From contig CALVCQ010000004.1 in the NCBI GenBank assembly GCA_944326115.1, forward strand, positions 1 through 64,000: a stretch of DNA of 64,000 nucleotides. Direction: 5' to 3'. Source of the stretch: Candidatus Gastranaerophilales bacterium. Its GTDB lineage: Bacteria > Cyanobacteriota > Vampirovibrionia > Gastranaerophilales > Gastranaerophilaceae. The position numbers were made by a program, and so were the translations under genes. The stretch's first letter is position 1; each line of letters begins with the position of its first letter. The notes under the pieces were generated by a model. It ran no database searches. It worked only from the letters and a program-made list of their open reading frames with translations, and was not told the origin of the DNA. This document shows, piece after piece, positions 38,163 to 47,389 of the stretch.

Positions 38163-39626
38163 ATGGAAGAATTAATAAAAAAGACTGCAGCAGAGCAAAG
38201 AAAAGCTCTTTTAAATAAAGAAATTTCCGCTGTAGAACTTGTAAATGCAGAATATAAAAGAATCGAAGAAATAGATGACAAGCTTGGAGCATTTAATTCA
38301 CTTTGCAAAGAACAGGCAATAGAAACAGCAAAAGAAGTAGACAAAAAAATAGCTTCAGGTGAATCGCTGCCTCCTCTTGCCGGAATTCCGCTTGCGCTGA
38401 AAGATAATATTAATTTCAAAAACACAAAAACAACAGCATCAAGCAAAATATTGGAAAATTTTGTTTCCCCATATGATGCTACAGTTGCAGTAAAGTTAAA
38501 AGAAAATTTGATACCTGTACTCGGAAAAGTAAATCTTGATGAATTTGCAATGGGTTCGTCTACAGAAAATTCAGCTTTTAAAATAACAAGAAACCCAAGG
38601 GACACAAATAAAGTTCCCGGCGGCAGCTCAGGTGGTTCAGCTGCAGCCGTAGCAGGCTGTGAAGCAACACTTGCTCTGGGATCAGATACAGGCGGAAGCA
38701 TCCGTTTGCCGGCAAGCTTTTGCGGCATTGTTGGTATGAAACCGACTTACGGACGAGTTTCCAGATACGGACTTATTGCTTTTGCATCTTCTCTTGACCA
38801 GATTGGACCTTTTGCACGAAATGTAGAGGATTGTGCTTTGCTGTTAGAAGCGATTTGCGGTCACGATAAACATGATTCAACATCTTTGAATATCCCGGTT
38901 CCCGCTTTTTCAAAAGCGTTAAACAATGATATTAAAGGTTCAAAGATAGGTGTAATAAAAGAACTGCTGGCAGAAGGTGTTTCTCCTGATGTAAAAAAAG
39001 CCATAGAGTCTGCGATTCAAAAATATAAAGATTTAGGTGCTGAAATTATTGAAATATCATTACCTCTTCTTAAATATTCAATCGGTGTATATTATATTCT
39101 TGCAACAGCAGAAGCCAGCTCTAACCTTGCCAGATTCGACGGTGTAAAATACGGGTACAGAACAAAAGATGCAAAAAATCTTCTTGAAATGTATACAAAA
39201 ACAAGAGCGGAAGGCTTCGGGGACGAAGTAAAAAGGAGAATTATGCTCGGAACTTATGCTCTTAGCGCCGGATATTATGATGCATATTATAAAAAAGCCC
39301 AGCAGCTAAGAAGTTTGATAAAATCCGATTTTGACAAAGCTTTTGAAAAAGTCGACATATTGCTCTCCCCGACTTGTCCAAATACGGCTTTTGAAATAGG
39401 TTCAAAAATTGAAGATCCGCTTAGCATGTATTTGACAGATATTGGAACAATCAGTGCTAACCTTGCCGGAATACCGGGTTTAAGCCTGCCCTGCGGATTT
39501 GATACGGATGGCATGCCTATTGGTCTTCAACTTCTTGCACCCGCATTAAAAGAAGACAAATTATTCAACATGGCGTATAATTTTGAACAGGCAACAGATT
39601 TTCATAATAAAAGACCAAATATTTAA
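38163..39626 (+). CDS. gatA: Glutamyl-tRNA(Gln) amidotransferase subunit A
   Basis: Glutaminase subunit of GatCAB, making Gln-tRNA(Gln) (and Asn-tRNA) from the mischarged form. The amidase-signature triad is Lys80, Ser155 and Ser179, in ALKDNINF, PGGSSGGSAAAVAG and SDTGGSIRLP. 487 residues, normal. GGAG precedes ATG. gatB and gatC are not adjacent, so the complex is encoded at more than one locus. Confidence 0.96.
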   Translation: MEELIKKTAAEQRKALLNKEISAVELVNAEYKRIEEIDDKLGAFNSLCKEQAIETAKEVDKKIASGESLPPLAGIPLALKDNINFKNTKTTASSKILENFVSPYDATVAVKLKENLIPVLGKVNLDEFAMGSSTENSAFKITRNPRDTNKVPGGSSGGSAAAVAGCEATLALGSDTGGSIRLPASFCGIVGMKPTYGRVSRYGLIAFASSLDQIGPFARNVEDCALLLEAICGHDKHDSTSLNIPVPAFSKALNNDIKGSKIGVIKELLAEGVSPDVKKAIESAIQKYKDLGAEIIEISLPLLKYSIGVYYILATAEASSNLARFDGVKYGYRTKDAKNLLEMYTKTRAEGFGDEVKRRIMLGTYALSAGYYDAYYKKAQQLRSLIKSDFDKAFEKVDILLSPTCPNTAFEIGSKIEDPLSMYLTDIGTISANLAGIPGLSLPCGFDTDGMPIGLQLLAPALKEDKLFNMAYNFEQATDFHNKRPNI

Positions 39627-39647
39627 TTAACGAGAATTGGAGATAAA

Positions 39648-40490
39648 ATGAAAAAGATTTTTGTAATTTTAGGATTAACTCTTTTACTTACATCTGCAGC
39701 AGGCAGTGCTTATGCTTATTCTACAGAAGGCGCTATGTACTATAATGAAGGACTCGACCAGTATGCCAGAGGAGAATACGGCAAAGCCATTGAATCATTC
39801 AAAAGTGCAGTGGCTAAAGATCCCGATTTTGTAGATGCATATTACAATATGGGTGCATTATATGAGTTTTTAAAGAGCTATCAATCAGCAATAGCATCAT
39901 ATTCAAAAATTAATCAGCTTGACCCGAATGATAAAGAGACTGTATACAAACTTGCAGAATTATATTATAAAGTGGGAAATACAGAAAGAGCTTTGTTCTA
40001 TGTAAATAAAATTTCACAGACAGATGATTTGTACAGCAAGGCACAAAATTTGAAAAATCAAATTGTAGTAGCATCACAAAAAGCAGCTGCAAAAAATGCT
40101 CTTTCCGCAGTAAATTCTGCATTGCCGCAGAATAAAAGTATTGTTGACAAATTCTCAGGACCGACAGGACTGGCAATAGATTCAAAAGGCATTCTTTATG
40201 TTGCAAGCTATACAGATAACTGCATATACAAAGTCATGCCAAACGGTATATCACAGCTTTACTCCAAAAGTCCTCAACTCGGCGGACCTATAGGTCTTGC
40301 TTTTGACTCTATGGACAATCTTTATGTAGCAAACTATGCAAAAAACAATATTTTAAAAATAAATAAAGCCGGACAGGTATACACATTTATGGATAAAATA
40401 ACAAGTCCGTATTATCTGATTATAAAAGGCAGCTATATGTATATAACAGAACAGGGCAACAATACGGTAATCAGATATAAATTGTACTAA
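39648..40490 (+). CDS. Exported TPR plus NHL/beta-propeller-like protein
   Basis: A signal peptide (1 to about 23, [23 protein letters not shown]) is followed by three TPR units (about 28-130), for example [18 protein letters not shown]. The C-terminal part (about 160-280) has propeller-like strands with the pattern [18 protein letters not shown] and [19 protein letters not shown], typical of NHL or SMP-30/Vgb repeats. About three blades are present, so it may oligomerise or be incomplete. Periplasmic or surface location likely. It converges with nth by 4 bases. Confidence 0.85.
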   Translation: MKKIFVILGLTLLLTSAAGSAYAYSTEGAMYYNEGLDQYARGEYGKAIESFKSAVAKDPDFVDAYYNMGALYEFLKSYQSAIASYSKINQLDPNDKETVYKLAELYYKVGNTERALFYVNKISQTDDLYSKAQNLKNQIVVASQKAAAKNALSAVNSALPQNKSIVDKFSGPTGLAIDSKGILYVASYTDNCIYKVMPNGISQLYSKSPQLGGPIGLAFDSMDNLYVANYAKNNILKINKAGQVYTFMDKITSPYYLIIKGSYMYITEQGNNTVIRYKLY

Positions 40491-41131
40491 TCTTTACAAC
40501 TCTTACAATATTGTTTTACAGGACAAATATTGCACATTGGACGCTGTGGTTTACAAAGGTTTTGTCCGAATGTAACAAGAATAGTATTTATATCAAGCCA
40601 ATATTTTACAGGAAGGAGCTTTCGAAGCTCCATTTCTGTTTCTTCCGGTGTTTTTGTTTTTACCCAGCCAAGGCGGTTTGAAATTCTGTGTACATGTACA
40701 TCCACACATATTGCCGGCTTATTAAATCCTTTTGCCATTACAAGGTTTGCAGTTTTTCTTCCGACACCTTTAAATTTAACAAGTTCGTCTATTGATTTCG
40801 GAACCTGACCGTTATATTTTTCAACAAGCTCTTTTGAAATATCTATAATTTGTTGTGCTTTATTTCTGTAAAAGCCTACCGGATAAATTGCCCTGGCAAG
40901 TGTCTCAATATCTATATTTACAAAATCTTCGGGTTTAGTCCCTAATTCAAGCATTCTGAGCGAACACGGATAAGTTGTCAAATCATTTGTTCGAAGACTC
41001 AAAATACAGCAAACAAGAACCTTAAAAGGATCATGAAAAGTTTCCATCATCTTTACGAAGTCACGTTGTGGAAGATTTGCGTCTTTTATTCCTTTTATTA
41101 TTTTATCAATATTTTTTTTACTATCTTTCAT
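40487..41131 (-). CDS. nth: Endonuclease III
   Basis: Base-excision-repair glycosylase/AP lyase for oxidised pyrimidines. The helix-hairpin-helix contains KGVGRKTA with catalytic Lys126, and catalytic Asp144 lies in ICVDVHVHR. The [4Fe-4S] loop is Cys193, Cys200, Cys203 and Cys209 (spacing 6-2-5). One oddity is SLRTND near 45-50, where the family usually has SxQTxD. 214 residues, normal. Confidence 0.95.
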   Translation of the reverse strand: MKDSKKNIDKIIKGIKDANLPQRDFVKMMETFHDPFKVLVCCILSLRTNDLTTYPCSLRMLELGTKPEDFVNIDIETLARAIYPVGFYRNKAQQIIDISKELVEKYNGQVPKSIDELVKFKGVGRKTANLVMAKGFNKPAICVDVHVHRISNRLGWVKTKTPEETEMELRKLLPVKYWLDINTILVTFGQNLCKPQRPMCNICPVKQYCKSCKD

Positions 41132-41147
41132 AAATTATTTTTACAAC

Positions 41148-41182
41148 AAAAAATCCCTGGAGTAAAACCTCAGGGATTTTTT
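41148..41182 (-). terminator. Intrinsic terminator of the ferredoxin gene
   Basis: A 12-bp perfect stem around TCCCTG/CAGGGA with an 11-base loop and runs of A/T on both sides. It is best placed as the minus-strand terminator of the ferredoxin gene, 20 bases downstream. Confidence 0.85.
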
Positions 41183-41199
41183 GTATATTGAATATTTTA

Positions 41200-41379
41200 T
41201 TATTCTTCTACTTCGATAACGCCTACAGGGCAAGATTCAGCAGCTTCTTTAACGCAATCTTCATTGCCTGCAACAGCAGATTCGTTAACTACAGCTGTAT
41301 CTTCGATAGAAAATACTGCATCACAAACTGATTCGCAAGCACCGCAAGCTATGCAGCCATCATTAATTTTTACTTTCAT
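41200..41379 (-). CDS. Small ferredoxin, single [4Fe-4S] cluster
   Basis: A 59-residue protein with Cys9, Cys12, Cys15 and a fourth ligand, Cys50, in SCPVGVI. Cys19 and Cys42 could form a disulphide, as in Thermotoga/Desulfovibrio-type mono-cluster ferredoxins. The acidic composition is typical. AAGGAG lies at good spacing to the ATG. It is a likely electron carrier for fermentative enzymes, possibly including the [FeFe]-hydrogenase implied by hydF, but that link is inference. Confidence 0.92.
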   Translation of the reverse strand: MKVKINDGCIACGACESVCDAVFSIEDTAVVNESAVAGNEDCVKEAAESCPVGVIEVEE

Positions 41380-41565
41380 TTCTTTCTCCTTTTAATTTTA
41401 TTTATAAAAACAGGAAAACCCTGCATTTTTATTATACAAAAAAAGACAAAAAATACATACCCTCTAAAATTAAGAAGTGTAAATAAAACTATTTTTTACA
41501 TATAAAAGGGGCTATTATATATTAAAATTTTTGTATAAGTTTTTTGGGATAGTTCAGGAGGAAAA

Positions 41566-41877
41566 ATGATAAAAGCCATTACATTTTCTAAAAACAACGT
41601 TTCATTTGGTAATAGAGATATTATTACATATAAAAAGTTGAAAAAAGAGCGTCCTGACACTTTGGACAATATTACAGTCGGCGATGTTGTGATTATGAAT
41701 AATCAGGAAGTTTTAAATAAAAAATTAGATATGAACAGAAAAATCAGCCTTGCAATACTGGAATCACTTGTTGATATAGGATATGTTTCAATAGGGCTTG
41801 ATGAATATCTGGAGCACCCTAAGGCAAGATTAGATAAATTACGCAAAGAAGAACATGACTTATTTTATAAAGCATAA
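41566..41877 (+). CDS. Small lineage-type protein with N-terminal SFG element
   Basis: Not recognised. The 103-residue protein begins MIKAITFSKNNVSFGNRD, with the SFGN element at 13-16, followed by a soluble helical region rich in Lys, Asp and Glu. No membrane segment or signal peptide. AGGAGG at good spacing to ATG. The following gene has an SFKG element in the same position, and the two are 30 bases apart on the same strand. Confidence 0.8.
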   Translation: MIKAITFSKNNVSFGNRDIITYKKLKKERPDTLDNITVGDVVIMNNQEVLNKKLDMNRKISLAILESLVDIGYVSIGLDEYLEHPKARLDKLRKEEHDLFYKA

Positions 41878-41907
41878 ATTATATTCATATAAAATAAAGG
41901 AGCTTAT

Positions 41908-42207
41908 ATGAAAATTTCTAAAATAAATTATAACTACCGTTCATTAAACCCAAAATCTTTTAAAGGAAATATTGATCCTGAATATATAGGTTTAATAAGC
42001 CGCAAAGTAACAAATGTAGCTATGGATGTCAAATCCGTAAATGAAAAAATTGATGAATCAAAGCACAAAGAAGATATAATTATCCAACAAAACAAAGATA
42101 TTTTAACAGCGCTATATTTAATGGCTGTTCATACCGATATTTCTGCACATAATAAGCTCTGGGTTCAGGAGATACAAAAATTAGCCGAAAAAAATAACAA
42201 TCACTAA
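41908..42207 (+). CDS. Small lineage-type protein with N-terminal SFKG element
   Basis: Not recognised. 99 residues: an Asn/Tyr/Ser-rich start, SFKG at 17-20, then a helical, probably coiled-coil region (VKSVNEKIDESKHKEDIIIQQNKDIL). AAGGAG precedes ATG. It converges on cysE with a 4-base overlap. Likely co-transcribed with the 41566 gene. Confidence 0.8.
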   Translation: MKISKINYNYRSLNPKSFKGNIDPEYIGLISRKVTNVAMDVKSVNEKIDESKHKEDIIIQQNKDILTALYLMAVHTDISAHNKLWVQEIQKLAEKNNNH

Positions 42208-42866
42208 CAATCAAATTTGTGTGAAGTATCGATATTCAATTTCTCTTTTATTTCAGCAACTTCATAAGTAAGCCTGTTTAACTGGCATTTAACAGGGTCG
42301 GGGAGCCTGTTATGCTGCAGCTGACCATTTACCATTACCCTTTGATGTACAACTCTGCCCGGTATGCCAACAACTGTAGAATCGGCAGGCACATCATCAA
42401 CAACAACAGAACCGGCACCGATGCGGGAATTTTTACCGATTCTAAGATTACCGAGAATCTTTGCACCTGCACCAACTATTACATTGTCCTCCAGTGTAGG
42501 GTGGCGCTTTCCGTGTTCTTTTCCCGTACCGCCAAGCGTGACTCCTTGATAAATTAATACGTCATCGCCTATATATGTTGTTTCGCCTATGACTACTCCC
42601 ATGCCGTGGTCAATAAAAAACCTTCTTCCGATTCTTGCACCCGGATGAATTTCTATCCCTGTAAATATTCTGCTCCAGTATGAAATAATACGAGGTATAA
42701 CAGGAATACCCCAGTATCTCAATTTGTGGGCAATTCTATGCGCAATAAGAGCATGAAGCCCCGGATAGCATAACAAAACCTCCAAAAGATTGTCTGCAGC
42801 AGGGTCTTTGTCATAAATTGTTTTAATATCTTCTTTTATTTGATTTATTGCACGTGTAAAAAGCAT
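42204..42866 (-). CDS. cysE: Serine O-acetyltransferase
   Basis: Acetylates serine with acetyl-CoA, the first step in cysteine synthesis. The left-handed beta-helix of hexapeptide repeats is clear from HPGARIGRRFFIDHG to about 175, with the catalytic His in IDHGMGVVIG near 88-97. The shorter N-terminal domain (220 residues in total) corresponds to the compact form found in many bacteria. It directly follows cysK, its partner in the cysteine synthase complex. The last residues (KFDC) could serve as the inhibitory tail, though the usual terminal Ile is absent. Confidence 0.95.
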   Translation of the reverse strand: MLFTRAINQIKEDIKTIYDKDPAADNLLEVLLCYPGLHALIAHRIAHKLRYWGIPVIPRIISYWSRIFTGIEIHPGARIGRRFFIDHGMGVVIGETTYIGDDVLIYQGVTLGGTGKEHGKRHPTLEDNVIVGAGAKILGNLRIGKNSRIGAGSVVVDDVPADSTVVGIPGRVVHQRVMVNGQLQHNRLPDPVKCQLNRLTYEVAEIKEKLNIDTSHKFDC

Positions 42867-42877
42867 TCTATCCTTCT

Positions 42878-43813
42878 TTATATTGCTATATCTGTATCAA
42901 ACAGAGGAGTGGACAAATATCTTTCGCCGTAATCACAGGTCATTGCAACAATAAGTTTTCCTTTATTTTCTTCTTTTTTAGAAAGTTCTAGGGCAGCATA
43001 GACATTAGCACCGGAAGAAATACCGCAGCAAATACCTTCTTTTTTAGACATTTCAATTGCAGTTTCTATTGATTGTTTTACATTCACAGTTACTATTTCA
43101 TCAATTACCTTTGTGTCTAAATTCTGCGGTATAAAATTTGCACCTATACCCTGCAGTCCGTGAGGACGAGAAATGCCCTTTGTAACAAGCGGGCTTTCTT
43201 CAGGCTCTATACCTATTACTTTAATATCCGGATTATATTTTTTTAATGCTCTGCCTGTTCCAGAAACAGTGCCTCCCGTTCCGAAAGATGCTACAAAGAT
43301 ATCAACTTTCCCGTCCGTATCTTTAATAATTTCCTGTGCGGTTGTAAGTTCATGAATTTCCGGATTATCGGGGTTTGAAAACTGTGAAGGAATAAAACAG
43401 TTCCCTACAGTATCTGCTATTTTAAGAGCTTCATTAACAGCACCTTTCATGCCTGCCTCTGCGGGAGTCAAAACAATATCAGCCCCGTAAGCAAGAAGCA
43501 TCTTTCTTCTTTCTGCACTCATACTTTCCGGCATAGTGAGTATAAGCTTATACCCTTTTACAGCACAGACAAGAGCAAGCCCGATGCCTGTGTTGCCGCT
43601 TGTAGGTTCAACTATTACCGTATCTTTATCAATTAGTCCGTCTTTTTCTGCTTTTTCTATCATATACAAAGCCGGTCTGTCTTTGACAGAGTTGGCAGGA
43701 TTAAAGTATTCCAATTTTACGGCTACATCAGCAAAACCTTTATTGATTTTATTCAACCTCACAAGCGGAGTATTGCCGATGAGTTCCAAAATATTGTTGT
43801 GTATGTTAGCCAT
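42878..43813 (-). CDS. cysK: Cysteine synthase (O-acetylserine sulfhydrylase)
   Basis: PLP enzyme forming cysteine from O-acetylserine and sulfide. PLP lysine is Lys44 in NPANSVKDRPAL, the substrate loop is TSGNTG near 70-75, and the phosphate-binding GTGGTVSGTGR lies near 175-185. 311 residues, normal. It overlaps the end of tyrS by 8 bases and precedes cysE by 11, making an operon tyrS-cysK-cysE. Confidence 0.96.
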   Translation of the reverse strand: MANIHNNILELIGNTPLVRLNKINKGFADVAVKLEYFNPANSVKDRPALYMIEKAEKDGLIDKDTVIVEPTSGNTGIGLALVCAVKGYKLILTMPESMSAERRKMLLAYGADIVLTPAEAGMKGAVNEALKIADTVGNCFIPSQFSNPDNPEIHELTTAQEIIKDTDGKVDIFVASFGTGGTVSGTGRALKKYNPDIKVIGIEPEESPLVTKGISRPHGLQGIGANFIPQNLDTKVIDEIVTVNVKQSIETAIEMSKKEGICCGISSGANVYAALELSKKEENKGKLIVAMTCDYGERYLSTPLFDTDIAI

Positions 43814-45038
43814 TAATGAGCCTCATAAATTTCCTTTTTCCTGCTTGCAGCACTACGGGTTCATCCGGTACAGACACCACAAGAGCTATATCAGAGACTT
43901 TTTCATTGTTTATTTTTACACCGCCGCCGGCAATCAGTCTTTTTGCTTCACCCTTACTTGCAACAAAACCTAATTCCAGAAGCAAATCAAGAATGTTTTT
44001 TTCTTCTTTCATAACAAAAGATCTAATATCCTCCGGAATGCCTTTGTTTTGCACTACATTTACAAACTCTTCCTGTGCTTTATTAGTTTCCTCATCGCTG
44101 TGATATTCGTTTGTAATAGTGTATGCCAGCTGCATTTTTATATCACGGGGATTTTCTGTTTTCAGTCTTTCTTCAATCTGTTTTAAATCCTCATCGGAAA
44201 TATCTGTTAATAAACTAAAATATTTAATAATCAATGTATCCGGAATTGACATTAATTTCCCGTACATATCTTTTGCACTGTCAGTTAAAGAAATACAGTG
44301 TTCCGGATATGTTTTAGACATCTTAACAAGACCGTCTGTACCTTCAATCAAAGGCAAAAGCATAACCATCTGCGGATTTGGTTTGCCATAAGCTGTTTGG
44401 ATTTCTCTTCCCAACAACACATTAAATCTCTGGTCTGTACCGCCCAACTCAATATCCGCATCTATTGCAACAGAGTCATAAGCCTGCATAAGCGGATAGA
44501 AAAATTCGTGTATAGCAATAGGTTTGCCTTCTGCATATCTTTTTGCAAAATCATCACGTGTCATCATCTGGGCAACCGTTACGTTTGACGCAAGTTTCAA
44601 CAAATCTATAAGATTCATTTTATGCAGCCAATCGGCATTGTTTACGACTTGTGCTTTTGTTGTGTCAAGAACTTTTGACATCTGTTCAAAGTATGTTTTT
44701 GCGTTTTCTTCAACCTGTTCTTTTGTTAATGCGGGACGGGTTTCAGACTTGCCGGAAGGGTCTCCTACCATTGCTGTTGCTCCGCCAACCAGAAGAACTA
44801 TTTGATGTCCTAGTTGTTGAAATTTTTTGAGCTTTTTCATTACAACTGTATGCCCGAGGTGCAAATCAGGACGGGTAGGATCCATACCGAGTTTTACTCT
44901 TATCGGTATACCGGATTCTTTTGATTTTTGCAGTTTTATGGCAAGTTCTTTTACACCGCCTGGCAAAAGCTCTGCGCCTCTTGAAATTTCCTGAGCCTGT
45001 TTTATAAATTCTTCTTTTAATACAAATCTTTCTTCCAT
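43806..45038 (-). CDS. tyrS: Tyrosyl-tRNA synthetase
   Basis: Class I synthetase. HLGH at 60-63 is the HIGH motif and KMSK at 239-242 the KMSKS motif. The C-terminal S4 RNA-binding domain (VASKGEAKRLIAGGGVKINNEKV) begins near 345. 410 residues, fits the second bacterial TyrRS type (TyrZ-like) rather than the shorter E. coli-type sequence motifs. Conserved PSGKSETRP near 94-102. First gene of the tyrS-cysK-cysE unit; no T-box leader is seen in the 53-base upstream gap. Confidence 0.95.
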   Translation of the reverse strand: MEERFVLKEEFIKQAQEISRGAELLPGGVKELAIKLQKSKESGIPIRVKLGMDPTRPDLHLGHTVVMKKLKKFQQLGHQIVLLVGGATAMVGDPSGKSETRPALTKEQVEENAKTYFEQMSKVLDTTKAQVVNNADWLHKMNLIDLLKLASNVTVAQMMTRDDFAKRYAEGKPIAIHEFFYPLMQAYDSVAIDADIELGGTDQRFNVLLGREIQTAYGKPNPQMVMLLPLIEGTDGLVKMSKTYPEHCISLTDSAKDMYGKLMSIPDTLIIKYFSLLTDISDEDLKQIEERLKTENPRDIKMQLAYTITNEYHSDEETNKAQEEFVNVVQNKGIPEDIRSFVMKEEKNILDLLLELGFVASKGEAKRLIAGGGVKINNEKVSDIALVVSVPDEPVVLQAGKRKFMRLING

Positions 45039-45091
45039 TTGTTTAAAATCCCTCTATACAAGTATTTAAGTCTATTGTAACAAAAAATCAT

Positions 45092-46120
45092 TCAACTATT
45101 TATGTTATTTAATATATTGTTAAAATCAAAAATGCACTCCTGTGCTTTTATCTTTATATCAGAAGATTGCAGGGCTTTTAATTTTTCAAACAATGCATTA
45201 AAATCTTCGTTTTCTTTTAAATGAGAACATGGCAGGGAAAATCTTTTTGCCAGCTTTTCAACTTTTTCATCATAACTCAAAGCAAGTGTGGGAATTCCAT
45301 ACTTAAGAGCCAGCAAACAGGCATGATATCTCATTCCGATTAAATAGTCTAAACTTGAAAAAGATTTTATTGTTGCTTCCGTACTCATTGCCTCGAAAAG
45401 AGTTGTTTTGATATTAGGATTTAACAATTTTAGATGTGCTTCAAAATGTTTACACAAAGACAAATCAAGAGCGTCCTGAAATGAATATATACAGATTTCT
45501 TTAGTTGAAAAATGTTTATTAATTTCACCTGCCAGATTAAATAAATATTTTTGTGATAACCCTTTCCAGCTTCTCAATTGAATGCCGATTTTTCCCCCAG
45601 GATTATATTCATCTGTTTTTACATTCCATACAGGATCAGAGACAAGCTCAGGATTTAACTTCCAGCCCCTTAACAAAAAAAGACTTTTTTCATCACGAAC
45701 GGTTATATATTTACATTTTTTTAAAGCCGTTTTTGTAAGAAATCTTCCTAAAGGATTTTTTATTGGTCCTATTCCCTGAGCAAAAATTATTACGTCCTTT
45801 TTAAAAAATTCTGCAGACAAGATTATAAATAAATAATATAAAAGGCTCTTTAAACTTGTAGCATCCTGCAAAAGACTTCCGCCGCCGCTAATTAAAACAT
45901 CAGAATTTTTTAAAGTATGCAGTATTTTTTTTATATCAAAAGTATAAACAGTGTTCACACCGAGCTTAAATCCTGTTATTTGGGGATTTTTTGAAAAAAC
46001 CGTTACATGAAAACCTTGCTGTTTTAATTCATTAGTCAAAACGCTTAATATCGCTTCATCTCCAAAATTTTCAAATCCATAATAACCGGAAACGGCAATC
46101 CTTTTTGTTTTATTGTCCAT
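45092..46120 (-). CDS. csaB: Polysaccharide pyruvyl transferase CsaB
   Basis: Adds pyruvate ketal to a cell-wall polysaccharide so that SLH-domain proteins can bind. The N terminus ISGYYGF-type (AVSGYYGFENFGDEAIL at 9-25) and SGGGSLLQD near 77-85, GIGPI near 118-122 and the late MRYHACLLALK near 256-266 are typical. 342 residues, normal. It follows a PfkB kinase by 12 bases. The presence of csaB predicts SLH-domain surface or porin proteins elsewhere in the genome. Confidence 0.9.
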   Translation of the reverse strand: MDNKTKRIAVSGYYGFENFGDEAILSVLTNELKQQGFHVTVFSKNPQITGFKLGVNTVYTFDIKKILHTLKNSDVLISGGGSLLQDATSLKSLLYYLFIILSAEFFKKDVIIFAQGIGPIKNPLGRFLTKTALKKCKYITVRDEKSLFLLRGWKLNPELVSDPVWNVKTDEYNPGGKIGIQLRSWKGLSQKYLFNLAGEINKHFSTKEICIYSFQDALDLSLCKHFEAHLKLLNPNIKTTLFEAMSTEATIKSFSSLDYLIGMRYHACLLALKYGIPTLALSYDEKVEKLAKRFSLPCSHLKENEDFNALFEKLKALQSSDIKIKAQECIFDFNNILNNINS

Positions 46121-46132
46121 ATTGATTACCTG

Positions 46133-47071
46133 TTACTGTCCGTAGTATGCCTGATAGACCTGTTCTTTATAAGGAGTTGATTTAATAGCCCCCATGCCTT
46201 TGCATTGAATAGCTGCATCGACAGAAGCTAACTTTGCAGCTTCAAAAGGTGTCATTCCTGAATTCATACCATGAAGAAAAGCACCGTTAAATGCATCACC
46301 GGAACCGGTCGAGTCAATAATTTCATCGGTTTGAAATTTGATAAATGTCATATCACCTTCAAAACCGACAAAATAACCTCTGTCTTTTGCCGATTTAACA
46401 ACTACAATTTTTATCCCTTTATCCCATAAATATTTTATACATTTATCAGGTGAATCTATTTCAAAAAGCTTAACAGCATCATGCTCCAAATTTAAAAACA
46501 CTATATTAAGATAATCAGAAATCTCACCAAAAGCATCTTTTGCGTCCTGTATGCTCCATAATCTGCAATCAAAATTAGGATCGTATGCTGTTGTCATGTT
46601 ATTCTCTGCTGCAATTTGAAAGGCTTTATTAACTGCCTCTTTTGCACTTAAAGAAAGTGATTGTGTTACTCCGGTTGCATATATTACATCCGCACTCAAA
46701 ATGTAATCTTTTGAAATATCATCTATAGAAAGCTTTGTTGCAGCGGTTTTTTTTCTGTAATAAACAAACTCTTTTTCCCCATCTTCAGGATGACCAACAA
46801 AATATATACCGTTAAAACCATCGATAAGTTTTACCTGTGATATATCTAGCCCCTCCGATTGCCATGCATCCAGAAGATATTCCCTAAACGGGTCATTTGC
46901 AACACGTGATATATATCCTGTTTTAGAGCCAAGCCTTTGTGCGGCAACAGCCGTACAAAGAGTGTCACCGCCATAATATTTATCAAGAGTCTGCGAGTAT
47001 GCCAGGCTGACTGAACTTGAAAGTTCTATAAGGCTTTCACCTATAGTAATTATATCTAAATTTTCACCCAT
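46133..47071 (-). CDS. PfkB-family carbohydrate kinase
   Basis: Sugar or nucleoside kinase of the ribokinase fold. ATG 47069-47071 has AAGGA five bases upstream and is preferred to the start 48 bases earlier. The N-terminal signature GESLIELSSS near 9-18, GGDTLCTAVAAQRLG near 34-48, and the C-terminal catalytic STGSGDAFNGAFLHG (anion hole and Asp base) near 250-264 are present. It resembles 2-keto-3-deoxygluconate kinases in composition, but the substrate is not determined. Upstream lies repeat copy 2. Confidence 0.9.
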   Translation of the reverse strand: MGENLDIITIGESLIELSSSVSLAYSQTLDKYYGGDTLCTAVAAQRLGSKTGYISRVANDPFREYLLDAWQSEGLDISQVKLIDGFNGIYFVGHPEDGEKEFVYYRKKTAATKLSIDDISKDYILSADVIYATGVTQSLSLSAKEAVNKAFQIAAENNMTTAYDPNFDCRLWSIQDAKDAFGEISDYLNIVFLNLEHDAVKLFEIDSPDKCIKYLWDKGIKIVVVKSAKDRGYFVGFEGDMTFIKFQTDEIIDSTGSGDAFNGAFLHGMNSGMTPFEAAKLASVDAAIQCKGMGAIKSTPYKEQVYQAYYGQ

Positions 47072-47190
47072 AATATTATCCTTAAAAACGACAATATCAC
47101 AAGAAACATATTCAGGCAAATTTTAATATTTTATTCAGCAGTTTAGCTAAAGTTTTATCAATATACAAAATAAATATTTAAATAAAGGTA

Positions 47191-47368
47191 ATTTTCATAT
47201 TGTCAACTGACTCCGACTACTTGTTGAACCTGTGCAATAAGCAAGTTCAATATTTAACAATAAGTCCGGCACAGTCAACAAGCGCATGGGGTCACTTCCG
47301 TAAAATGCTAGACTCGGCGCCACTCGCACTCCGTGTACCACTCCTACAAGCGAGGTCCCACTCAGACA
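47191..47368. repeat. 178-bp dispersed repeat, copy 2
   Basis: Base-for-base identical to 13556-13733 and in the same orientation. It occupies the gap between obg and the PfkB gene. The outer flanks differ immediately on both sides, which fixes the ends of the unit; no flanking target-site duplication of more than a few bases is evident. The minus-strand TTGACA at its edge points toward the PfkB kinase gene. Apart from the repeat, the gap 47072-47389 holds AT-rich sequence only. Confidence 0.95.
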
Positions 47369-47389
47369 TATATAAAGATATCGCTTTTA